Source of the DNA: Simkania sp.
Lineage (GTDB): Bacteria > Chlamydiota > Chlamydiia > Chlamydiales > Simkaniaceae
Length of the DNA stretch: 6,823 nt
Assembly: GCA_028281425.1 (NCBI GenBank)
Contig: JANQJX010000227.1
Location: forward strand, 1 to 6,823
Direction of reading: 5' to 3'
In this document: positions 1-5,833 of the stretch, piece after piece
Layout of the letters: each line of letters begins with the position of its first letter
Position numbering within the stretch: the stretch's first letter is position 1
Translations under genes and position numbers: made by a program
The notes under the pieces: generated by a model
Told to the model about the DNA's origin: nothing
Databases searched by the model: none
The model's input: the letters and a program-made list of their open reading frames with translations, nothing else

Positions 1-409
1 TATTTTTTGGGGTATAAAAAGGCAAAAAAGGAATAGGGTACCCTTTTCTATCTAAAGCAATATTCAAATAGTTTCCTAAAAAAACATAAGGCCTTCGCAT
101 CTGATAATCAACCCATAAAATATCAAAACCTATCTCCTCAATTTCAGCTGTTTCAATCAAAGGGCAACTTAAAAGTTTTTTTTTGATTTGTTGCTGACTT
201 AAGCAATAGGGATTCTCAACTGATAGACCTAAAATTTCCGCTAAATCATCTGTTTTTAAAGCCTCCTTCTGAGACCCTGTTTGAGCAATAGCTTTTATTC
301 TAATTTTAGATTCTCTCCTATCTCCTTTTCCCAAAAAAGCAAAATAAAAGAGAACGACAAGTAAAAAACATGAAAAAAAAAGTGATAAGAGAAAAAACTT
401 AAGTTTCAT
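1..409 (-). CDS. ftsQ: FtsQ-like cell division protein, partial (C-terminal part outside the window)
   Basis: An open frame of 136 codons runs from an ATG at 409 to the left edge without a stop. It is too short to be called as a complete gene but is clearly coding. The protein starts with a short basic N-terminus and one hydrophobic segment (about residues 5-26), so it is probably a single-pass inner membrane protein with its main part in the periplasm. Residues about 37-105 look like a POTRA domain: an IRIKAI strand, a helix with EILGLS, a helix ending LLSCPLIETAEI, and strands FDILWVDYQ and RRPYVFLG. These are followed by ALDRKGYPIPF, which matches the family's aspartate-glycine turn after POTRA. 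FtsQ links division-site proteins in the periplasm. Its start overlaps the murC stop by 4 bases (ATGA) and has no visible Shine-Dalgarno sequence, so it probably depends on coupling to murC. Chlamydial CT764 has the same layout, as I recall it. The family call is moderately sure; the end is not visible. Confidence 0.75.
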   Translation of the reverse strand, partial: MKLKFFLLSLFFSCFLLVVLFYFAFLGKGDRRESKIRIKAIAQTGSQKEALKTDDLAEILGLSVENPYCLSQQQIKKKLLSCPLIETAEIEEIGFDILWVDYQMRRPYVFLGNYLNIALDRKGYPIPFLPFYTPKN

Positions 410-1755
410 TTTAAAGATTCGATCAATTGAAAACTAAGATCAAAAATATCTCCAGCTCCAATTGTAACCACAACATCTTCAGGCAACAAAAATTTTGAGA
501 TTTTTAAGAGATGTTCTTTAGGAATAAATTGCGCTTTTTTAGAAAGGGTTTTAACAAGGGCTTTTCCATCAACCCCAAAAATAGGCTTTTCCCCAGCCCT
601 ATAAACATCTGTGATAAAAATAGAATCAGCTATCTCAAGGGCCTTTGAAAAATCAAAAAACAAATCTCGAGTCCGACTAAATCGATGAGGTTGGAAAATT
701 GCAACAAGACGTCTTGTTCCTATCCCCTTTTTTAAACCGGTTAAAAGCATTTTGATTTCGGTAGGATGATGAGCATAATCATCATAAAAAGAGATTTGAT
801 GGATTTCCCCTTTTTTCTCAAGACGTCTTTTTACCCCACGAAAAGTTGCAAAAGCCTCTCTTATCTTCTTTTCAGGAATAGAAAGTTTATAAGCCAAAGC
901 CCAAACTGCTACAGCATTCAAAGCTTGATGCTTCCCCATTAAAGGAAGAGAAATCGCATCAAAAACTTTGTTTTGATAAGAAATCGAGAAAACAAGTTGT
1001 TTATGACCTTCTTGAACTTTTCCAAGGCGCCATATGGCTTTTTTAGATTCTCCATAAGTTTCTCCAGGGATTTGAAGAAGATGAAGAGAAGGATCATCAG
1101 CACACCAAAATAGATATTTAGGATCTTTAATTCCCAAAGAAAAAGAACGGAAACCGAGGTGCAATTTTTCCTCCGATTGCCAATAATCGAGATGCTCCCT
1201 ATCTAAGTTCGTCAAAATAGCCCCATCTCCTCTATAATTGAGAAAAGAACCATCGCTTTCATCTGCTTCAACAACAAAATAATCTCCTTGACCATTGCCT
1301 CCATTTTGGTTTGTATTAAGTAAAACTCCTCCTACAGCATAGGATGGAGAGAGCCCTGAATGCAAAAGGGTCCAAATGAGGAGGGATGTTGTCGAAGTTT
1401 TTCCATGTGTACCAGCAACAAGAAGAGACTTTTTATTTCCCATCAATTTCTTTAAAAATTGAGACCGATGATAGAGCTCTTTTTTTTCTTTTTTAGCCTT
1501 CTTAAAAAGGGAATGATTGACAGAAATGGCACTACTGTAAACAAGCTTGCTTTCAGGATCAAAGTCTATCTGATCCCCAATCTCAATAGTTGCCCCTTTT
1601 TTACGCAATGTTTCAATGACATAAGAATGTTTTTGATCTACACCTTTTACTACTATATTGCGCTCTAAAGCAATATGAGCTAAAGCGCTCATGCCAATCC
1701 CTCCAATCCCTAAAAAACACCATTTTTCTCTCTTCATAAATGTCTCTATTCTCAC
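406..1755 (-). CDS. murC: UDP-N-acetylmuramate--L-alanine ligase MurC, stand-alone
   Basis: MurC adds the first amino acid, normally L-alanine, to UDP-MurNAc using ATP in the cytoplasm. All family landmarks are present: Rossmann-type GIGGIGMSAL (16-25), ATP-binding GTHGKTSTT (115-123), EADESDGSF (163-171), NLDREHLDYW (183-192), GKHQALNA (274-281), YDDYAHHPTE (324-333) and FQPHRFSRT (354-362). YDDYAHHPTE separates MurC from MurD, MurE and MurF. At 449 residues it is the normal length for a single-function MurC, and it ends soon after GAGDI (433-437), with no D-Ala-D-Ala ligase domain. Chlamydiaceae, by contrast, carry a MurC-Ddl fusion. The start given is a GTG overlapping the murG stop (GTGA). 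An ATG at 1737 (residue 7) also fits, because it has a weak GAG six bases upstream and MurC proteins usually begin only a few residues before the glycine-rich loop. The start is therefore open, the function is not. Confidence 0.97.
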   Translation of the reverse strand: MRIETFMKREKWCFLGIGGIGMSALAHIALERNIVVKGVDQKHSYVIETLRKKGATIEIGDQIDFDPESKLVYSSAISVNHSLFKKAKKEKKELYHRSQFLKKLMGNKKSLLVAGTHGKTSTTSLLIWTLLHSGLSPSYAVGGVLLNTNQNGGNGQGDYFVVEADESDGSFLNYRGDGAILTNLDREHLDYWQSEEKLHLGFRSFSLGIKDPKYLFWCADDPSLHLLQIPGETYGESKKAIWRLGKVQEGHKQLVFSISYQNKVFDAISLPLMGKHQALNAVAVWALAYKLSIPEKKIREAFATFRGVKRRLEKKGEIHQISFYDDYAHHPTEIKMLLTGLKKGIGTRRLVAIFQPHRFSRTRDLFFDFSKALEIADSIFITDVYRAGEKPIFGVDGKALVKTLSKKAQFIPKEHLLKISKFLLPEDVVVTIGAGDIFDLSFQLIESLK

Positions 1756-2870
1756 TTCGCATAGCTAAAAATAAGAGAACAAAAATCTTCTTTTTGCTGC
1801 TTTTTCCTAAATTCTTCTAAAGATCGCTTCATCATCCTTAGTCTTTCCCAATCAGAATCGATCAATTTATCAATTGCACCGACAAGTTGACCAGCAGTAA
1901 GTCCTTTTTCAGATAATTTAATCCCCCCATGGATCACATCCTCAAGGAAAGAAGCATTAATTCCTTGATGATTGTCACTGGCATAAGGATAGGGAATGAG
2001 AATGCCTGGAATCCCAAATTGAATTTGTTCAGCTAAGGTTGCAGCTCCTGCACGTGAAATACAAAGATCTGCTGCAGACCAAGCAATATCCATTCTCTCT
2101 TCAAAAGATTTAACACAAGCGCGAATATCATACTTGTAATAAATCTCTTTTAATTTTTCTGCCCGATGAAAAGTTCCCACAATATGAATCACTTGGAAAT
2201 CAAATGTTTTTAAACAAAGTTTTTCAAGAGACTCACAAAAAAAGCGATTGATGGATTGAGCTCCTTGAGATCCTCCAAACACCAAAAACGTTAATTTCTT
2301 TGAATCAAGCTGAAAATATTCACGGGCTTCTGCACGTGAAATACCTTGACCTTTTTTGAGAAGAGGCATGGGGACACAAATCGTTTTTCCTTTGAGATAT
2401 TTTGAAGCCTGAAGAAAATGGATCGCTGTTGCTTTTGCCCATCTTGAACAAAACCGATTCACTTTTCCAGGGAAAGCATTTGACTCAAAAAGAATCACAG
2501 GAACACGTCTTAACCTTGCAGCAAGTAAAATGGGAAAAGAATAAAAACTTCCAAAACCCACAACAACTTTTGGCCTAAATTTCTTAAGGTAATAAAAACT
2601 TTGATACGTCCCTTTAACGAGAGCATAAATCGCCTTAAGTATTTGTATAGGTGACTTCTTACAAGGCGTTTCACTTGAAATGTCTTGGAAAGAAAAATAC
2701 TCTTTTCTAAAATAAGGACTCTTTGAAAGTCCCCGACTCATAAAAATCACCCGGAATTTTTTTTTCTTTTTCATCAAGTCAAGAGCTAAAGCCTGAGCAG
2801 GAAAAAGATGCCCTCCTGTTCCTCCAGCTGCAATGACAATTTTTTCTTCTCCTAATAGATGTTTTTGCAT
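1752..2870 (-). CDS. murG: UDP-GlcNAc:lipid I GlcNAc transferase MurG
   Basis: MurG transfers GlcNAc from UDP-GlcNAc to lipid I on the cytoplasmic face of the membrane, giving lipid II. It is a two-domain GT-B enzyme. Landmarks are GGTGGH (16-21), GFGSFYSFP (105-113), FESNAFPGKVNR (128-139), FGGSQGAQSIN (198-208), SRAGAATLAE (272-281) and PYPYASDNHQ (293-302). At 372 residues it is slightly longer than E. coli MurG (355). Two positions differ from the classical motifs: E. coli GMGGYVSGP and HEQN correspond to GFGSFYSFP and FESN here, so a Tyr and a His become Phe. The Glu and Asn of HEQN are kept. The ATG start lies 19 bases inside ftsW. It is the only reasonable start before GGTGGH and leaves a 15-residue lead. 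A lysine run at 34-38 is coded by an A-rich tract. The stop overlaps the murC start (GTGA). Confidence 0.97.
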   Translation of the reverse strand: MQKHLLGEEKIVIAAGGTGGHLFPAQALALDLMKKKKKFRVIFMSRGLSKSPYFRKEYFSFQDISSETPCKKSPIQILKAIYALVKGTYQSFYYLKKFRPKVVVGFGSFYSFPILLAARLRRVPVILFESNAFPGKVNRFCSRWAKATAIHFLQASKYLKGKTICVPMPLLKKGQGISRAEAREYFQLDSKKLTFLVFGGSQGAQSINRFFCESLEKLCLKTFDFQVIHIVGTFHRAEKLKEIYYKYDIRACVKSFEERMDIAWSAADLCISRAGAATLAEQIQFGIPGILIPYPYASDNHQGINASFLEDVIHGGIKLSEKGLTAGQLVGAIDKLIDSDWERLRMMKRSLEEFRKKQQKEDFCSLIFSYAK

Positions 2871-3976
2871 AACAGATTTAAATCCTTTTCTTTTTTTAAA
2901 GCTCTACTTACATTTAAAACAAACGTCAGTGCAAGCGTATTCGCAATAAGAGAAGAGCCTCCTTGACTAAAAAACGGCAAATTGGTTCCCTTACTTGGCA
3001 ATAATCCGGAAACAACTCCTAAATTTAAAAAAGCTTGAAAAGAAATCAAAAATATAGAAATAGCTATAACATAATAACCCGATTTTTCCTTTGCAAGAGA
3101 GGCCATGTAGAATCCAATATAGGTAATAATCATATAAAGTAAAACTAAAAAGACAATTCCAATAAAGCCAAACTCTTCCGCATAAATCGCTGCAATATAA
3201 TCACTTCGAGCTGTGGGAAGATAATTTAATTTTTGGACACTCTGTCCAATTCCTTTCCCAAATAATCCCCCTGAACCCGCTGCAATCTTGGCTTGATAGG
3301 GTTGATGTCCTTTACCTAATCGATCGCGATGAGGATTTAAATAGACCTCTATGCGCTGTTTTACATGGGGCATTTGAAAAGCACAAAAGGTCCCAATGAT
3401 TCCCAATACAAGAAGAGGAAAAAAATAATAAGCAAGAGGAATACGGCAAAGGAAGAAAAGCACTGTCATGATCACCATTAAAATGACAGCAGTGCCATTA
3501 TCAGGTTCAATTAAAATCAAAAAAAGTGGAAGAGAAAAGAAAGCAATGATTGCATAAAATTGTTTCCAAGAAATTTTATAATGTCTCTTTTTAAGAAAAT
3601 AAATAAACATCAGGGGCATGATCAATTTCATCATTTCAGAAGGTTGAAATGATATAGAACCCAAAAAAATCCACCTATGAGCTCCATTGATTTGTTTCCC
3701 TAATCCTGGAATAAAAACAGCAATAAGAGCGACAAGAGTTCCATAGTAAAAAAAAGGCATCCACTCTAAAATTCTTTGGTATCCAAAAAACCATAAAATC
3801 AATGCTAAAAAAAGGCTGATAAAAGCATAAATCAGCTGTTTGAAAAAAGCATGTTGAGGACTTAATTGAAGATTTGACTCTAGGATTTCTGCTGAAGTCA
3901 CATCAAATACCATAAGCAATCCAATCGAAAAAAGACAAGCAATGCAGCTTAAAAGAAAAAATGCGCTCTTATTCAC
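2852..3976 (-). CDS. ftsW: Septal peptidoglycan glycosyltransferase FtsW (SEDS family)
   Basis: FtsW is a multi-pass SEDS protein that polymerises lipid II into glycan strands at the division site, working with a class B penicillin-binding protein. The protein is highly hydrophobic over 374 residues. SEDS landmarks are INGAHRWIFLG with FQPSEMMKL (97-117), EPDNGTA (157-163), NPHRDRLGKGHQPYQ (214-228), a glycine-rich GSGGLFGKGIGQS (234-246), LPTARSDYIAAIYAEEFGFIG (253-273) and LPSKGTNLPFFSQGGSSLI (326-344). Asp259 in the SDYIAAIYAEE motif aligns with the catalytic Asp of the family (E. coli FtsW Asp297). FtsW rather than RodA is chosen because the gene sits between murD and murG in a dcw cluster; sequence motifs alone would not separate the two. 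Translation starts at a GTG that overlaps the stop of the LysM gene (GTGA), with a weak GAGA five bases upstream. The next Met is inside the first membrane segment, so GTG is the only sensible start. Confidence 0.95.
   Translation of the reverse strand: MNKSAFFLLSCIACLFSIGLLMVFDVTSAEILESNLQLSPQHAFFKQLIYAFISLFLALILWFFGYQRILEWMPFFYYGTLVALIAVFIPGLGKQINGAHRWIFLGSISFQPSEMMKLIMPLMFIYFLKKRHYKISWKQFYAIIAFFSLPLFLILIEPDNGTAVILMVIMTVLFFLCRIPLAYYFFPLLVLGIIGTFCAFQMPHVKQRIEVYLNPHRDRLGKGHQPYQAKIAAGSGGLFGKGIGQSVQKLNYLPTARSDYIAAIYAEEFGFIGIVFLVLLYMIITYIGFYMASLAKEKSGYYVIAISIFLISFQAFLNLGVVSGLLPSKGTNLPFFSQGGSSLIANTLALTFVLNVSRALKKEKDLNLLCKNIY
2883..2887 (-). promoter_or_regulatory. Probable ribosome binding site of murG
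   Basis: The minus strand reads AAGGA here, within the 3' part of ftsW and 12 bases before the murG ATG at 2870. The spacing is longer than ideal, but the site supports this ATG, which forces the 19-base overlap with ftsW. Confidence 0.5.
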
Positions 3977-4626
3977 TTGATTCTCAATTTATCACCTGGA
4001 CGCAGTTTTTTAGCCTTTTTTTCATCCATATGATTTAAACGCAAAAGCTCTTCGACCTGTATGCCATTTTCCTTTGCAATAGTCCAAGGATTATCCCCTC
4101 CCTTTACCTCATAATACTTTTCTTTAGAAAAAGATTTTTTACTTTTTTCTTTTAAGGGAAGTTTTAAAACTTGCCCAATCTGTAAGCGAGAATCCAAAAG
4201 ATGATTGAGCGATTGAATCTCATCCACTAAAACACCATACTTTTTCGCAATTTTTTCGAGAACGTCTCCTCTTTCTACAGTGACAAATTGAAATCCATCT
4301 TCCTTTTTAATCACATCTTTTGAAATATTTTCTTTCAAAGGTACCGATGGATTTTTAGGGGTTAAAATCAAAGGAGATAGAGCCTGTTTTTGCTTTTTTA
4401 TTTCTTTGGATGATTTTTTATGATAGGCATCCAACTTACGATCAATGGAATTTTGATCTAAAAAAACCATCTCTTTTTCTTCTTGCAATCTCATTTGCTT
4501 CTTTTTTAAAGATGGTAGAGAACTGAAATTTTCAAGTGGCTCTTTTTGAACTGCACTGACAAACAAAACGACTAGGAGTCCTGCGTTGATAAGTGCAGCC
4601 ACAATAATCATTTCCTTTCGGTTCAT
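3973..4626 (-). CDS. Membrane-anchored protein with two LysM domains (chlamydial 'NlpD'-type)
   Basis: A 217-residue protein with a short basic N-terminus, one hydrophobic segment (about 7-26), a lysine- and glutamate-rich linker (27-110) and two C-terminal LysM repeats (about 113-157 and 170-217). Each repeat has the expected pattern: FVTVERGDVLEKIAKKYGV to LQIGQVLKLP, and YYEVKGGDNPWTIAKENGI to LRPGDKLRIK. LysM binds GlcNAc-containing glycan, so the protein is probably held in the inner membrane with its repeats in the periplasm on nascent peptidoglycan. There is no lipobox cysteine, so it is not a lipoprotein, and no LytM/M23 peptidase or other catalytic domain. The chlamydial name NlpD therefore should not be read as E. 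coli NlpD function. Its place between murD and ftsW is typical of Chlamydiae and suggests a link to septal wall synthesis or amidase control, which is inference. It has a strong ribosome binding site inside the end of murD and overlaps murD (ATGA) and ftsW (GTGA). Confidence 0.9.
   Translation of the reverse strand: MNRKEMIIVAALINAGLLVVLFVSAVQKEPLENFSSLPSLKKKQMRLQEEKEMVFLDQNSIDRKLDAYHKKSSKEIKKQKQALSPLILTPKNPSVPLKENISKDVIKKEDGFQFVTVERGDVLEKIAKKYGVLVDEIQSLNHLLDSRLQIGQVLKLPLKEKSKKSFSKEKYYEVKGGDNPWTIAKENGIQVEELLRLNHMDEKKAKKLRPGDKLRIK
3982..3985 (-). promoter_or_regulatory. Weak ribosome binding site of ftsW
   Basis: The minus strand reads GAGA here, five bases before the GTG at 3976. A weak site with a GTG start suggests ftsW is translated mainly by coupling to the LysM gene whose stop it overlaps. 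Confidence 0.4.
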
Positions 4627-5828
4627 ATTTCTCTCCTAAGCTGACATAGAGTTTCTTTAAAAACCTCTCCTCGATGTATACAATTTCGAAACTGATCAAA
4701 ACTAGCACACCCTGGAGAAAAAAGGACTGTATCCCCTTCTCTTGCCATGTTTAACGCTTCATTAGTAGCCTCAGCAAGATCTTTTTTCTCTTTAATCAGA
4801 TGAAAAGGGGCCAAAATCTGTTTAAGCTGCTTTTTAGCGTCTCCTATTGCAAAAATCATTTTAACTCTCTTTCCCAACCCTTTTCTCCATTCTAAGAAAG
4901 ACTGATTTTTGGGGTCTCCTCCTATAATTAGCAATAAGGGACCTTTGATTTGAGAAATTGCATAGAGTGTCGCTGCAGGATTCGTTGCTTTACTATCATT
5001 AATAAAATGGACATTTGCAATATCTCCAACATTCTCCAACCGATGAGGGGGTCTTTTAAAATGCTTTAATGCTTCTAAAAAACTCTCTTTTTTAACCTTT
5101 AATTGCCTACAAATTGCATAAGCAAGAGATCCTAATTCAAGACCTAACTCTCCACAGTATCCCTCCTCTTTTGTTAGTTGTAAATAAGAATCAATCATGA
5201 CAACTTCCTTCTTGCATTCAAGTCTAATATTTTGCAAAGATTTTGGAACAAAACAAATCCCTTTTTCCTTTAAGCATTTTCCAATTTGTTTTTTTGCCAA
5301 TATATAATGTTGAAAGGAAGGATAACGATCGAGATGATCTTCTTGAATATTGGTAATGACCCCAAAATCAAGTCCCCTTGTCGTCATTGTTTCCAATTGA
5401 AAAGAACTCAATTCGATGATAAGAGGTTTTTTTTCGGGGGCAGAAATCGTATAAGAAGCAAGAGAAGATCCAATATTTCCAAGAGCTTTCCCTTTCAAAA
5501 CAAATGCAAGAAACTCAGTGAGTGTTGTCTTGCCATTTGTTCCAGTCACTCCAATGCAAAACCGATTTAAATAGCGTAAGGCAAGTTCTATTTCTCCAAT
5601 CACTTCTATATTTTGCTTTTTTAAAACTCTTAACACCCGATGACTAGAAGGAATGCCAGGTGATACAACGACCAAATCAAATGTCCAAGAAGGCACCTGA
5701 TCATCTCTTAAAATAGTCTCATTTTCTGGATTTCGATCCATTCCCCAAACATCCCATCCCAAATGACATAAAAGTTCAAATGCCCCTTTTCCACTCTTCC
5801 CAAGACCCATTACCAATGCTTTTTTCAT
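4623..5828 (-). CDS. murD: UDP-N-acetylmuramoyl-L-alanine--D-glutamate ligase MurD
   Basis: MurD adds D-glutamate to UDP-MurNAc-L-Ala with ATP in the cytoplasm. The three Mur-ligase domains are visible: an N-terminal nucleotide-sugar domain with MGLGKSGKGAF (7-17) and VVSPGIP (54-60), a central ATP domain with GTNGKTT (96-102), NIGSSL (118-123), ELSSFQLE (139-146) and ITNIQEDHLDRYP (158-170), and a C-terminal domain with PPHRLENVG (260-268), NDSKATNPAAT (277-287), GGDPKN (303-308) and SPGCASFDQF (371-380). EDHLDRYP and SFDQF are typical of MurD. Lys179 (AKKQIG) is the likely counterpart of the carbamylated lysine of E. coli MurD. At 401 residues it is shorter than E. coli MurD (438), mostly through a compact N-terminal domain. 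It starts 5 bases after the mraY stop without a clear Shine-Dalgarno sequence, which suggests reinitiation by ribosomes finishing mraY. It overlaps the LysM gene by 4 bases. Confidence 0.97.
   Translation of the reverse strand: MKKALVMGLGKSGKGAFELLCHLGWDVWGMDRNPENETILRDDQVPSWTFDLVVVSPGIPSSHRVLRVLKKQNIEVIGEIELALRYLNRFCIGVTGTNGKTTLTEFLAFVLKGKALGNIGSSLASYTISAPEKKPLIIELSSFQLETMTTRGLDFGVITNIQEDHLDRYPSFQHYILAKKQIGKCLKEKGICFVPKSLQNIRLECKKEVVMIDSYLQLTKEEGYCGELGLELGSLAYAICRQLKVKKESFLEALKHFKRPPHRLENVGDIANVHFINDSKATNPAATLYAISQIKGPLLLIIGGDPKNQSFLEWRKGLGKRVKMIFAIGDAKKQLKQILAPFHLIKEKKDLAEATNEALNMAREGDTVLFSPGCASFDQFRNCIHRGEVFKETLCQLRREI
4633..4637 (-). promoter_or_regulatory. Strong ribosome binding site of the LysM gene
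   Basis: The minus strand reads AGGAG here, six bases before the ATG at 4626. It lies within the last codons of murD. It is the best Shine-Dalgarno match at any start in the window and confirms the start of the LysM protein. It implies that this gene can be initiated well on its own, unlike most of its neighbours. Confidence 0.8.
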
Positions 5829-5833
5829 AGATT

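Noticed and set aside
1459..1668. Plus-strand open frame of 69 codons inside murC
   Set aside because: It lies opposite a well-conserved MurC region, has a phenylalanine run from a T-rich tract and no family resemblance or ribosome binding context.
2757..2765. Nine-base T/A runs in murG and in the ftsQ-like gene (also 176-184 and 373-381) as slippage or frameshift sites
   Set aside because: They code lysine or phenylalanine in frame, are common in AT-rich genomes, and no frameshifted product or alternative reading is visible.
2837..2854. TAGGAG at the ftsW stop as a ribosome binding site for a later murG start
   Set aside because: The site overlaps the stop nicely, but no in-frame ATG, GTG or TTG follows at the right spacing before GGTGGH; only ATT codons are there. 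The ATG at 2870 is kept.
5286..5570. Plus-strand open frame of 94 codons inside murD
   Set aside because: It is the complement of the conserved ATP-binding part of MurD, with no recognisable domain.
5829..5833. The mraY-murD gap as a promoter or terminator site
   Set aside because: It is only 5 bases long, and no hairpin or clear promoter motif is seen in the flanking coding sequence.
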